The notes: generated by a model from the sequence alone, not told the origin. DNA of 64,000 bases from JANWVO01 sp037446555 (GCA_037446555.1 JBBIIK010000015.1:12581-76580); one strand, 5' to 3'. Positions 26,639-34,752 are shown, numbered from the stretch's first letter. A program made the numbers and translations.

Positions 26639-27545
26639 AGCATTGGGCAGGGGGCTCTCCACTCTGATCCCCTCCAATCGAACGGCACCCCCACCGGCGG
26701 GTGCCGTTCCCCCTCCGGCCGCCCCGGCCCCCGGCCCACTCCACGTCGCCATCGACGCCATCCACCCCAATCCTCTCCAGCCCCGTTCGACATTCTCACC
26801 GGAGGCCCTGCAAGAGCTGGCCCAGTCCATTCGCGAGAACGGGATCATCCAGCCTCTGGTGGTTCGCCGCTCCGGAGACGGCTATCAGTTGGTCGCTGGC
26901 GAGCGCCGTCTCCGCGCCGCGCGCCTGGCAGGGCTGCATGAGGTCCCGGTCGTGGTGCAGGAGTTCGCCGACGACCGCCTCATGGAGATCACGCTGATCG
27001 AGAACATCCAGCGTGAGGACCTCAATCCGATCGAAGTAGCGCACGCTTTCGACCGGCTCCACCGCGAATTCCGGCTCTCGCACGAACAGATCGCGCAGCG
27101 GACCGGCAAGGACCGCTCGACAGTGACCAATATGCTGCGGCTGTTGCGGCTGCCGCTCGAAGTCCAGCAGTTGTTGGCGGAGCAGCGCCTCTCCATGGGG
27201 CACGCGCGGGCGCTTCTGGGGCTGGAATCGGCTCAGCAGCAGGTCACTCTTGCCCAAAAGGCGGCGGACGGCGCGATGTCAGTACGGCAGGTGGAAAGAA
27301 CCGTTCAGAAACTTCTCACAGCGCCGCCGGAGGGGCCCGCCGAGCCTCCCGCAGCCGCGAGCGACCCCAACGTGCGCGCAGCCATCGCGGAGCTCGAGCG
27401 CGTCCTTGGCACCCGCGTGCGGATTGTGGCGAAGAACGAGCAGCGGGGGCGGATCGAAATCGAGTACTACTCGGCGCAAGATCTGGCGCGGATCTACGAC
27501 GTGATCGTGGGAGAACCGGAGGGTGGTGCCGGCGGTAGGATTTGA
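26610..27545 (+). CDS. parB: Chromosome-partitioning protein ParB (Spo0J)
   Basis: A 311-residue CTP-dependent DNA clamp that loads at parS. A short basic leader with KALGRGLSTLIP is followed by a Pro/Ala-rich linker, the ParB/Srx CTP-binding domain (NPLQPR, GIIQPLVVR, LVAGERRLRAARLAG, ENIQREDLNPIEVA) and the HTH domain (SHEQIAQRTGKDRSTVTNMLRLLRLP). A small C-terminal dimerisation domain ends the protein (RVRIVAKNEQRGRIEIEYYS). The start lies inside parA. The last codons run antisense into the 3' end of tRNA-Met, so the final eight or so residues (PEGGAGGRI) come from tRNA-gene DNA. Confidence 0.95.
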   Translation: MTNAKDSSRKALGRGLSTLIPSNRTAPPPAGAVPPPAAPAPGPLHVAIDAIHPNPLQPRSTFSPEALQELAQSIRENGIIQPLVVRRSGDGYQLVAGERRLRAARLAGLHEVPVVVQEFADDRLMEITLIENIQREDLNPIEVAHAFDRLHREFRLSHEQIAQRTGKDRSTVTNMLRLLRLPLEVQQLLAEQRLSMGHARALLGLESAQQQVTLAQKAADGAMSVRQVERTVQKLLTAPPEGPAEPPAAASDPNVRAAIAELERVLGTRVRIVAKNEQRGRIEIEYYSAQDLARIYDVIVGEPEGGAGGRI

Positions 27546-27599
27546 ACCTACGACCTACGGATTATGAGACCGTCGCTCTAACCACTGAGCTACACCGGC
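27524..27599 (-). tRNA. tRNA-Met, elongator type (anticodon CAT)
   Basis: A minus-strand cloverleaf: acceptor GCCGGTG/CGCCGGC, D-arm GCTC/GAGC, anticodon arm ACGGT-CTCATAA-TCCGT (with a T31-T39 mismatch at the loop end), T-arm GTAGG-TTCAAAT-CCTAC, then A and encoded CCA. The paired G1-C72 argues against the initiator. A CAT anticodon could also be tRNA-Ile2 after lysidine modification. Its 3' end overlaps the parB coding end by 22 bp on the opposite strand. Confidence 0.92.
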
Positions 27600-27690
27600 A
27601 CTCTCAATTCCAGATTAGGGGCTGAACTCCGCCTCTGTCAACGCGCCGCGGCTCACTCACCTGCCGCTGTGCAACCCGGAGAAAAGACTC

Positions 27691-27719
27691 TTGACTCCCG
27701 TGCCCGGCAGGTGCATATT
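27691..27719 (+). promoter_or_regulatory. Sigma70-like promoter facing the gene-free region
   Basis: TTGACT at 27691-27696 and CATATT at 27714-27719 are separated by exactly 17 bp. The -35 matches consensus at five of six bases and the -10 at four. Transcription would begin near 27726. No protein gene starts within the next 490 bp on this strand. Confidence 0.55.
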
Positions 27720-27725
27720 GGAGCC

Positions 27726-28040
27726 AGAGAAAGGTTCCTTCATGGAGCCGCACTCGCCCGGCGCAGGCCGCAGCAGGCGGCGGGCCGGCAATTGCCTGAT
27801 CCGGAGATCAGGCTTACCGAGGAGGTTACATCATCGAAGTAGACCACAAGACAGGGCGGCTACCGGCTAGCTGACCCGCCCGTGCGGGCGCCTCCAGCGC
27901 AAATCAGGCTCGTGTGGTGTAGCCCAGGCGCGCGGAACTTGCACCGCTTGATACGAGGCTCAACGCGCACGGCGATTCAGGCCGCCCCAAAATGGGGCGA
28001 ACCGGCGGGGAAGGAGCAGGCGGCCGCCCTTTGTTTGTCT
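27726..28040 (+). ncRNA. Candidate structured non-coding RNA
   Basis: No convincing ORF occupies this stretch on either strand. It folds by eye into several perfect stems: CCGGC/GCCGG (27758-62 with 27784-88) enclosing GCCGC/GCGGC (27767-71 with 27777-81); GCCTGATC/GATCAGGC with a CGGA loop (27794-27813); GGGCG/CGCCC (27854-58 with 27877-81) with an inner GCTA/TAGC; ACCACA/TGTGGT (27843-48 with 27913-18); and CGCCCC/GGGGCG (27983-88 with 27994-99). A GGCGG...CCGCC pairing just before TTTGTTTG (about 28030-28037) could be a terminator, giving an RNA of about 310 nt. I could not match it to RNase P, tmRNA, SRP or 6S RNA motifs that I know. Confidence 0.42.
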
Positions 28041-28261
28041 CCCCAATGTGAGCCACTCCAGATATCGTTGGGTATCTGCCTGCAAAGACTTGCCCTCGCC
28101 CGCCAAGTCCCGCCTCTCGAGTTGAAAGTCCCAAATGCCGACCAACAGGGAATCCGGATCTTGCCCGGGATTCCCGAGAGTGTCCCCCTCAAATCGAGAA
28201 TTGCGATACAGTCAGAGATGTGCGCGCCACCCGAGTGGGAGAGCGCGCCCCGCACGCTGTT
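28041..28261 (+). other. Gene-free leader before the Wzt-like ATPase gene
   Basis: No gene is seen here. It holds one clear hairpin, GGGAATCC at 28148-28155 and GGATTCCC at 28168-28175, with a 12-nt loop. This lies about 85-115 bp upstream of the ATPase start and could be an attenuator, a processing site or a weak terminator. TACAGT near 28206 could serve as a -10 box for the downstream operon. Confidence 0.35.
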
Positions 28262-29569
28262 GTGAGCCTCATCTCTTTCCAGGGCGTTTCGAAGAGCTAC
28301 CCGATTTACGCCTCGCCACGCGACCGGCTGAAGGAGCTGCTCACGTTCCACCGCCGCCGCTACCACGAGGACTTCTGGGCGCTGCGCGACGTCACGTTCG
28401 AAGTCGAGCGCGGAGAGACGTTCTGCATCGTGGGGGAGAACGGGTCCGGCAAGAGCACGCTGTTGCAGATCGTCGCGGGAATCCTCGCGCCAAGCCACGG
28501 GACGGTGGACGTGCGCGGGCGGGTTTCCGCGCTGCTCGAGCTCGGCTCAGGCTTCAACCCCGAATTCACAGGACGCGACAACGTCTACCTGAACGCCGCC
28601 ATTCTGGGCTTCTCCACGGCGGACATCGACCGGATGTTCCCACAGATCGAAGCCTTCGCCGAGATCGGACCGTTCATCGACCAGCCGGTGAAAACGTATT
28701 CCAGCGGCATGCTGGTGCGGCTGGCTTTCTCGGTGGCCATTCACACCGAACCGGAGATCCTGATTGTGGACGAGGCGCTCGCCGTGGGCGACATCTACTT
28801 CCGGCAGCGCTGCATGCGCAAGGTGCACGAGCTGCGGAACCGCGGCATCACGATCCTGTTCGTCTCCCATGCGGCGGGAGACGTGAAAGCGCTGGGGGAC
28901 CGCACGATGTGGCTGGACGGCGGGCGCATCCGCGCCATCGGCGAAACCGATCACGTGGTGGCGCAATACCTCGCGGCGATGGTGGAGAAGGACACGGCCT
29001 ACCTTCGGCTGAAACAGCTGGAGGCGCCCAAACGCGATGAGCAGGTCATCGCACCAGAGGTGGCGACGGAGATCCCGAACATCGACCACCGCTATGGGGA
29101 CGGGCGGGCGGAGATCCTCGGCATCGCGATCCTCGACCCCTACGGGCGCAAGGTCGGGCTGCTGCTGCCGGGCGAGCCCGTGGTGGTGCGGATTTCGGCG
29201 CGGGCGCGCGAGCCTCTGGCGCAGCCGAACATCGGATTCATGTTCCGCAACCACCTGGGCATGGACTTCGCGGGCACGAATACGACACGAGAAGGCTTCG
29301 TGCTGCCACGGATGTCGCCCGGCGATGTCTACACGGTGGACTTTCACTGGCAACTGCCGGTGCTGTATCCGGCGTCCTTTTCCTTTTCGCCGGCAATTGC
29401 GGACGGCGATCTGCTGAGTTACCGCATGTGCGACTGGATCGACAACGCGGTGACGCTGCAAATGGGCCACGCGGACGGGCCCGTGTATGGATACATGCAC
29501 CTGCCGTGCAAGGTGGAGCTGAACAGCCGGCTGATGAAGCGCCCGGCGCAGGAGCCGCAACGTGCCTGA
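28262..29569 (+). CDS. Wzt-type polysaccharide ABC transporter ATPase with C-terminal carbohydrate-binding-type domain
   Basis: A 435-residue protein. The first 235 or so residues are an ABC ATPase of the TagH/Wzt/KpsT type: Walker A GENGSGKSTL, signature KTYSSGMLVRLAFSVA, Walker B ILIVDEALAVGD, and H-loop LFVSHAAGDV. The C-terminal 150 residues (from about 285, GRAEILGIAILDPYGR to VYGYMHLPCKVEL) look like the Wzt beta-sandwich that recognises the capped end of an O-polysaccharide. No Wzm permease gene is adjacent. GTG 28262 begins the family N-terminus VSLISFQGVSKSYPIY; GTG 28235 and 28220 are alternatives. It overlaps the methyltransferase gene by eight bases. Confidence 0.87.
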   Translation: MSLISFQGVSKSYPIYASPRDRLKELLTFHRRRYHEDFWALRDVTFEVERGETFCIVGENGSGKSTLLQIVAGILAPSHGTVDVRGRVSALLELGSGFNPEFTGRDNVYLNAAILGFSTADIDRMFPQIEAFAEIGPFIDQPVKTYSSGMLVRLAFSVAIHTEPEILIVDEALAVGDIYFRQRCMRKVHELRNRGITILFVSHAAGDVKALGDRTMWLDGGRIRAIGETDHVVAQYLAAMVEKDTAYLRLKQLEAPKRDEQVIAPEVATEIPNIDHRYGDGRAEILGIAILDPYGRKVGLLLPGEPVVVRISARAREPLAQPNIGFMFRNHLGMDFAGTNTTREGFVLPRMSPGDVYTVDFHWQLPVLYPASFSFSPAIADGDLLSYRMCDWIDNAVTLQMGHADGPVYGYMHLPCKVELNSRLMKRPAQEPQRA

Positions 29570-30791
29570 ACACGGCCTCGAGTTCACCGGCGAGCGCATT
29601 GTCCCCGGGCAGGTGGACGCAGATCTGTTTCACGAGCACATGGCGCGTTATGCCTTCGCTTGCCGGCTGGCACGGCAAAAGCGCGTGCTGGACGCGGCGT
29701 GCGGAGCGGGGTACGGCACCGCGGCGCTGGCGGCGCAGGCGTCATTCGTGGCCGGCCTGGACGTCTCGCTCGAGGCAGTGGAGGCGGCGCGGAAGACTTA
29801 CGCACGCGGCAATCTCGCTTTTCTGGCGGGGCGCGCCGAGCAGATGCCCTTCCGGGACGGTTCGTTCGACCTGATCGTGGCGTTCGAGGTGATCGAGCAC
29901 CTCGAGGACTGGCGGGCCCTGCTCGCCGAGGCTCGGCGCCTGCTGGCCGCCGGCGGGCAGTTCATCGTGTCGACGCCGAACCGCCTCTATTACGCCGAGA
30001 CGCGGGAAAAGGCGGGGCCCAACCCCTATCATGTGAAGGAATTCGATTTCGCCGAATTTCGCGCCGCGCTGGAGGAGTTCTTCCCTCACACGGCGATTTA
30101 CCTGCAAAACCATTCCGGGGCGATTACGTTTTCGCCGGCCGGAACGGCCGCCGCAGCGGCGGCGGAACTTGCGCCGGGCTGGGCGCCGCCCGAGGCGCAG
30201 GCGAGCCACTTTTTCGTGGCGGTGTGCGCGGCGGCGCCGCAGACGGGCTCTCCCCTGTATGTCTACCTGCCGTCGTCGGCCAACGCGCTGAAGGAACGCG
30301 AAGACCACATCCGCAAGCTGGAGGGGGAGCTGCAACAGAAAGACGCGTGGCTCGAGGAGCTGAAGCAGGCGCACGCGAAGCTGCACGCCGAGCATGAGAA
30401 GACGCTTGCCGAAATGCGCCAGCAAACGGAATGGGCGGTGAGGCTGGAGGGGGAGCTGGGCGAGGCGCGGCAGCGGATCGTTGAGTTGCAGGGCGAGCTG
30501 GAAGAGCAGCAGGGCGCCGCGCAGCAGGCCGTGGAGGCCTATGAGGCGCAGATCCGCAGATCGCAGCAGACGCTGGAGGAGCTGGCGGCGGAGCACAAGG
30601 CGAAGATCGAGGAGCTGGCGAACTGCGTGAAGCTGCTGGATGAGGCGGAGGCGTGCGTGGTGGAGCGCACCGAGTGGGCGCAGGCACTCGATGCGCGAGT
30701 GCAGGAGCTGGAGGCGGCGCTGGGCATGGTGCAGTCATCGCGGTGGGTGCGGCTGGGGCGAAAGTTGGGCGTGGGTCCGCGAATCGGGTAG
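29562..30791 (+). CDS. SAM-dependent methyltransferase with a long C-terminal coiled coil
   Basis: A 409-residue protein. Residues 1-230 are a class I methyltransferase: LEFTGERIVPG, SAM motif I VLDAACGAGYGTAAL, the acidic LDVS after it, and FDLIVAFEVIEHLEDW and NPYHVKEFDFAEF, as seen in polysaccharide-linked methyltransferases. Residues 245-395 are almost entirely charged heptads (KEREDHIRKLEGEL, QQKDAWLEELKQAHAKLHAEH and onward), i.e. a long coiled coil. The tail is basic (SSRWVRLGRKLGVGPR) and may touch membrane. The combination next to a Wzt recalls WbdD of E. coli O9a, which caps chains and measures their length, but no kinase domain is present. GTG 29562 overlaps the ATPase stop. Confidence 0.82.
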   Translation: MPEHGLEFTGERIVPGQVDADLFHEHMARYAFACRLARQKRVLDAACGAGYGTAALAAQASFVAGLDVSLEAVEAARKTYARGNLAFLAGRAEQMPFRDGSFDLIVAFEVIEHLEDWRALLAEARRLLAAGGQFIVSTPNRLYYAETREKAGPNPYHVKEFDFAEFRAALEEFFPHTAIYLQNHSGAITFSPAGTAAAAAAELAPGWAPPEAQASHFFVAVCAAAPQTGSPLYVYLPSSANALKEREDHIRKLEGELQQKDAWLEELKQAHAKLHAEHEKTLAEMRQQTEWAVRLEGELGEARQRIVELQGELEEQQGAAQQAVEAYEAQIRRSQQTLEELAAEHKAKIEELANCVKLLDEAEACVVERTEWAQALDARVQELEAALGMVQSSRWVRLGRKLGVGPRIG

Positions 30792-30794
30792 TCC

Positions 30795-33128
30795 ATGCTC
30801 GGCAGTCTGTGGCGCATCGTTGTGCAGTTGCCGCTGGCGGCAGCGTCCTTGCTGTTCGCGCCCCTGGCGTGGATGGCGCTGCTGGCGGCGGACGGTTGTT
30901 GGAAGCTCTTCGGGACACGGCAGCCGAGGCAGGACACGGCGCCGCGCCGCGAGTCGGCGAGCGTGGTGATCCCGAACTGGAACGGGCGGGACCTGCTCGA
31001 GAAGTATCTGCCGCCGCTGATCCGGGCGATGAGCGGGCACCCGGAAAACGAGATCATTGTGGTCGACAACGGATCGGCGGATGGCAGCGCCGAGTTCGTG
31101 CGAGAGCGGTATCCCGAGGTGCGCGTGCTGGCGCTGCCGCGGAACCTGGGCTTCGGGGGCGGGTCCAACGCCGGCTTCCGCGCGGCGAAGAACGACATCG
31201 TGGTGCTTCTGAACAGCGACATGCGGGTGGCGGAGGACTTTCTGTCGCCGCTGTTGGAGGGCTTCACCGATCCGCAGGTGTTCGCGGTCAGCTGCCAGAT
31301 CTTTTTCAGCGATCCGGAGAAGAGGCGCGAGGAGACGGGGCTCACGCAGGGGTGGTGGTCGCACGGGATGCTGCGGGTGCGGCACCGGGAAGACGAGACG
31401 GTGGACCGGCTGTTTCCCTGCTTCTACGGGGGCGGGGGTTCGTGCGCGTTCGACCGCAGGAAGTTCCTGGAGCTGGGCGGCTTCGACGAGCTGCTGCGTC
31501 CCTTTTATCTGGAAGACACGGATCTGGGCTACCGGGCATGGAAGCGGGGCTGGAAGGTGCTGTACCAGCCGGCGAGCCATGTATGGCATGAGCACCGGGG
31601 CACGATCGGCAAGACGTTCCGGCGCCGGTACATCGAGGACGTGATCCGGCGGAACTTCGTGCTGTTCGCGTGGAAGAACATCCACGCGCCGGGGTGGCTG
31701 GCGGGCCATTTCCTGCATGCGTGGGCGGGGGCACTGGCAAGCTGGCTGGGGGGCGAATCCCTGGAGCGGGCGAGCCTGATGGCGCTGTGGGGGGCGTTCT
31801 TGCGATTGCCAGAGGCGGTGCGGGCGCGGTGGCGGGCGCGCGCGCAAGCGGAGATCGACGATACGGAAGCATTCCGGCGCCCGCTGGGGGCGTGGTTCCG
31901 CGACCGGTTTTGCGGCGAGCCTGCGGGAGAACCCTTCCGCGTGCTGATGGTGTCGCCGTACGCGATCCTCCCCCCAATCCATGGCGGCGGCGTGTTCATG
32001 CATCACACGGTGGAGCAGTTGAGGCGGCTGGCGGAGCTGCACCTGATCGTGATGCTGGACGGGGAACACGAGAAGGCAGCGCACGAGCCGTTGCGCGAGC
32101 GGGTGGCTTCGCTCGAGTTGCTGGTGCGGCGGCAGGGAAAGACTCGCGGGGCGGGTTCGGCGATTCCGTTCGCCGTGCGCGAGTTCGCCGACGGCGAGCT
32201 GGAATGGCTGCTGCACCGGCAGGCGTATTTGCGCGGCGTGGACGTGATCCAGCTGGAATACACGCAGATGGCGCAGTATGGTGGCGAGAGCCGGCGCCTG
32301 GTGTTGGCGCTGTTCGAGCACGACATTTACTTCCAGTCGATCGCGCGGGCGATGAAGACGCTGGGCGGGGCGTCTTGGCTGAAGGCGGGCTTCGAGTATC
32401 TGCGGGCGTTGCGGTGGGAGCTGGGGACCCTGCCGCGGCTGGATCTTGTCCAGACGTGCACGGAGGAAAACACTCGCTATCTGCTGTCTTTTCTGCCGGG
32501 GCTGGACGGTCGGGTGCGGCACGACCTGCGCGCGGGAATCGACGTTTCGACCTACGAGTTCCGCGCGGGCGGGCGCGAGCCCGAGAGCATCCTGTTTCTG
32601 GGGAGCTTCCGGCACCGCCCGAACGTGGAAGCACTGGAGTGGCTGGTGGAGGGAGTGATGCCGGAGGTGCTGCGGGAGGCGCCGGGGGCGCGGCTGTATG
32701 TGGCGGGGTCGGACGCGCCGGAGGGGCACACGGTGCCGGACCTGGGCGGGGCGGTGCGCGTGCTGGGCTTCGTGCCGGACGTGCGCGACACGCTGGCGCG
32801 CTACGCGGTGTTCGCGTGTCCGATCCTGAGCGGATCGGGAGTGAGGGTGAAGCTGCTGGAGGCGTTTGCGGCGGGGATTCCGTGCGTGTCGACGGCGCTC
32901 GGCGCGGAGGGGCTGGCGCGGGAGGACGGCGCGGTCTGCCGGCTCGCGGACGATCCGCGCGAGTTCGCACAAAAGATCGTGGAATTGTTCCGGCGCCCGG
33001 AAGAGGCGGAGGCGATGGCGCGGCGGGCGCGCCAGTATGTGGAACAGCACCACGACGCGCGCGTAATGGCGGGGCGGCTGGTGGAGAGCTACCGCGAGGC
33101 GCTGCAGAGAAAGGCGGGGAAGGGATGA
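30795..33128 (+). CDS. Bifunctional GT2-GT4 glycosyltransferase fusion
   Basis: A 777-residue protein. An N-terminal hydrophobic segment (VVQLPLAAASLLFAPLAWMALLAA) is followed by a GT2 domain at about 55-290: SVVIPNWNGRDLLEKYL, IIVVDNGSADGSAEF, the DxD-like VLLNSDMRVAEDF, and YLEDTDLGYRAWKRGWKVLY. A linker follows, then a GT4/GT-B domain from about 375 (RVLMVSPYAILPPIHGGG) to the end, with FLGSFRHRPNVEALEWLVEGV and PILSGSGVRVKLLEAFAAGIPCVST. It should add two sugars, or one domain may be structural. It follows the methyltransferase by three bases and shares ATGA with the next gene. Confidence 0.86.
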   Translation: MLGSLWRIVVQLPLAAASLLFAPLAWMALLAADGCWKLFGTRQPRQDTAPRRESASVVIPNWNGRDLLEKYLPPLIRAMSGHPENEIIVVDNGSADGSAEFVRERYPEVRVLALPRNLGFGGGSNAGFRAAKNDIVVLLNSDMRVAEDFLSPLLEGFTDPQVFAVSCQIFFSDPEKRREETGLTQGWWSHGMLRVRHREDETVDRLFPCFYGGGGSCAFDRRKFLELGGFDELLRPFYLEDTDLGYRAWKRGWKVLYQPASHVWHEHRGTIGKTFRRRYIEDVIRRNFVLFAWKNIHAPGWLAGHFLHAWAGALASWLGGESLERASLMALWGAFLRLPEAVRARWRARAQAEIDDTEAFRRPLGAWFRDRFCGEPAGEPFRVLMVSPYAILPPIHGGGVFMHHTVEQLRRLAELHLIVMLDGEHEKAAHEPLRERVASLELLVRRQGKTRGAGSAIPFAVREFADGELEWLLHRQAYLRGVDVIQLEYTQMAQYGGESRRLVLALFEHDIYFQSIARAMKTLGGASWLKAGFEYLRALRWELGTLPRLDLVQTCTEENTRYLLSFLPGLDGRVRHDLRAGIDVSTYEFRAGGREPESILFLGSFRHRPNVEALEWLVEGVMPEVLREAPGARLYVAGSDAPEGHTVPDLGGAVRVLGFVPDVRDTLARYAVFACPILSGSGVRVKLLEAFAAGIPCVSTALGAEGLAREDGAVCRLADDPREFAQKIVELFRRPEEAEAMARRARQYVEQHHDARVMAGRLVESYREALQRKAGKG

Positions 33129-33757
33129 GCCGGTTGGAGCGGGCGAGGGCGGCGGACCGGACGCTGGTGCGGATCGTGGACCAGGCGATGGCGGAGGCGG
33201 CGCGGCTGAGCGGCGAGTGGCTGGCCTGCCGGCCGGGGTGCACGCAGTGCTGCCTGGGCACGTTTCCGATCACGCAACTGGACGCGCTGCGGCTGCGGGA
33301 CGGGCTGAGGCAGCTTAGCGAGACGGACGCGGCGCGGGCGCAGAGGGTGCTGGAAAGGGCGCGCAAAGCAGCGGAGCGCTACCGGGGACGGTTTCCCGGA
33401 GACGCGGAAGCGGGCCTGTTTACGGGGACTGAAGAAGAGCAGGAGGCGTTCCACGACAGCACGGGAGACGATCCGTGTCCGGCTCTCGACCCGGAGACGG
33501 GCCTCTGCGGCTTGTATGAATGGCGGCCGGTGACGTGCCGCACGTTCGGACCAGCGGTGCGGGCCGGAGGGGACGCTCTGGGCCATTGCGAACTGTGCTA
33601 CGAGGGCGCGACGGTGGAGCAGATCGAGGCCTGTCAGGTGGACTTCGACCCGGACGGTGTGGAGGCGCTGGCGCTCGTGGAACTGGAGCGGGCGGCGGGA
33701 GCGAAGGGGCAGACGCTGGTGGCGTTCGCTCTGGAGCGCAAGGGCGAGGAGGAATGA
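33125..33757 (+). CDS. YkgJ-family cysteine-cluster protein
   Basis: A 210-residue protein of the YkgJ/FliB-like family, thought to bind zinc or iron through clustered cysteines. Cysteines appear as ACRPGCTQCCLG near 35-45, then DPCPALDPETGLCGLYEWRPVTCRTFGP near 118-145, and CELCYEG. The conserved RPVTCR box is the family hallmark. ATG 33125 shares ATGA with the glycosyltransferase stop, so it is the last gene of the polysaccharide operon. Its job in that context is unknown. Convergent with the lipid-kinase-like gene, with one base between the stops. Confidence 0.82.
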   Translation: MSRLERARAADRTLVRIVDQAMAEAARLSGEWLACRPGCTQCCLGTFPITQLDALRLRDGLRQLSETDAARAQRVLERARKAAERYRGRFPGDAEAGLFTGTEEEQEAFHDSTGDDPCPALDPETGLCGLYEWRPVTCRTFGPAVRAGGDALGHCELCYEGATVEQIEACQVDFDPDGVEALALVELERAAGAKGQTLVAFALERKGEEE

Positions 33758-33758
33758 A

Positions 33759-34574
33759 TCACGGGCGCCCGGGGCGGGCGATGCGGATGTCGAGAGCGGC
33801 GGGGATCACTTCGATCTCGACCGAGGAGACGGGGCCGAGGAGTTCGCCGTCGATCATGAGTTCCATGGGGTGTTGGGGCGTGATGCGGCACCGCCGCACA
33901 GCGGTCACGCGCGCGGGTTCGTAACAGTGGAGCCCCGTAATGACAGAGAGATTGTGGGCCAGCTGGCGCAACCAGCCAGCGGAGAGTTCCAGCAATTCGG
34001 CCACGCCATCCCGGGAGGAGGCACGCGGCAAGGCCTCGAAGCCGCCGGTGAAGCGGGTGTTGTTGACGAGCACGCCGCGGAGGCGGGCAGAGCGGGGCGG
34101 ACCGGCGCCGCAGGAGATTTCGAAGCCGCTCCGGCGGGGCAGCGTGAACAGCGCCGCAGCGGCATAACTCAAGCGGCGCAAGAAACGCAGCGGGAGGGCT
34201 CGGCGGGTGACCTGCGAAGGATAGCCGAGGCCGACGGAGGAGAACGAGCAACACTGCAAGATCTCGCCGGAGGGACGCGTGGCGTTGACGAGCAGGGCAT
34301 TCACGCGAGCGCGCCGCCCCATGCCGACGTCGCGGGCGAGAGCGTTGCCGCGGCCTTGCGGCACCAGGACTATCGGTGGCCAAGTAGGGAAGAGGCGGCA
34401 GAGGAGATGGAACAACGTGCCGTCGCCACCGGCGATCGTGAGGGCGGGCGGCAAATTCATCAGTTTCTTCCTGCCGCGGAATGTCCCGGCGTGCCTGTGA
34501 TTCGGGCCGCCTTTCCATTCTGATTCGATCCAGACTTGCCGGGCAAAAGGCGACAGGGGCTTGCGGCATCCCAT
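33759..34574 (-). CDS. Diacylglycerol-kinase-family lipid kinase, N-terminally short
   Basis: A 271-residue protein of the DagK/YegS/sphingosine kinase family. The nucleotide-binding signature is ALTIAGGDGTLFHLL, followed by VLVPQGRGNALARDVGM and a C-terminal beta-rich domain (LRGVLVNNTRFTGGFEALP to LMIDGELL). The usual N-terminal beta-strand with the NPxSG motif is not seen: GGDGT lies about 48 residues in, rather than near 60-65. The frame stays open upstream but shows no NP motif. The enzyme may still work, use a different start, or be decaying. Target lipid unknown. Confidence 0.68.
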   Translation of the reverse strand: MGCRKPLSPFARQVWIESEWKGGPNHRHAGTFRGRKKLMNLPPALTIAGGDGTLFHLLCRLFPTWPPIVLVPQGRGNALARDVGMGRRARVNALLVNATRPSGEILQCCSFSSVGLGYPSQVTRRALPLRFLRRLSYAAAALFTLPRRSGFEISCGAGPPRSARLRGVLVNNTRFTGGFEALPRASSRDGVAELLELSAGWLRQLAHNLSVITGLHCYEPARVTAVRRCRITPQHPMELMIDGELLGPVSSVEIEVIPAALDIRIARPGRP

Positions 34575-34752
34575 CGGGGCGGGAGGCGAACGTGACCGCA
34601 GCGCGGCCGCCCTTCCCGGAGTTGCGGAAGAAGTCGAGGGCCGCTGCCGAGCGGGGAGCGCTGGGCCAGGTTGCGGAGTCAGGCCCTGTGCCTGCGCAGA
34701 GGGGAATCGGTGGGATGTGGGAGGGATGGGAAGAGTATGGGGATTGCGGAGT

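Noticed and set aside
28001..28025. GGGGAAGGAGCAGG, similar to the SRP RNA apical loop GGAAGGAAGCAG
   Set aside because: The AGGTC half of the symmetric loop is missing and the flanking stem does not pair as in 4.5S RNA.
27882..28265. Possible 127-residue protein in the gene-free region
   Set aside because: Composition and lack of any recognisable motif or ribosome-binding site make it unlikely. It also spans several perfect stems that fit an RNA better.
31670..33757. Open frame of 695 codons on the plus strand
   Set aside because: Only the final 210 codons, from ATG 33125, are the YkgJ-type gene. The earlier part is a shifted reading of the GT2-GT4 gene.
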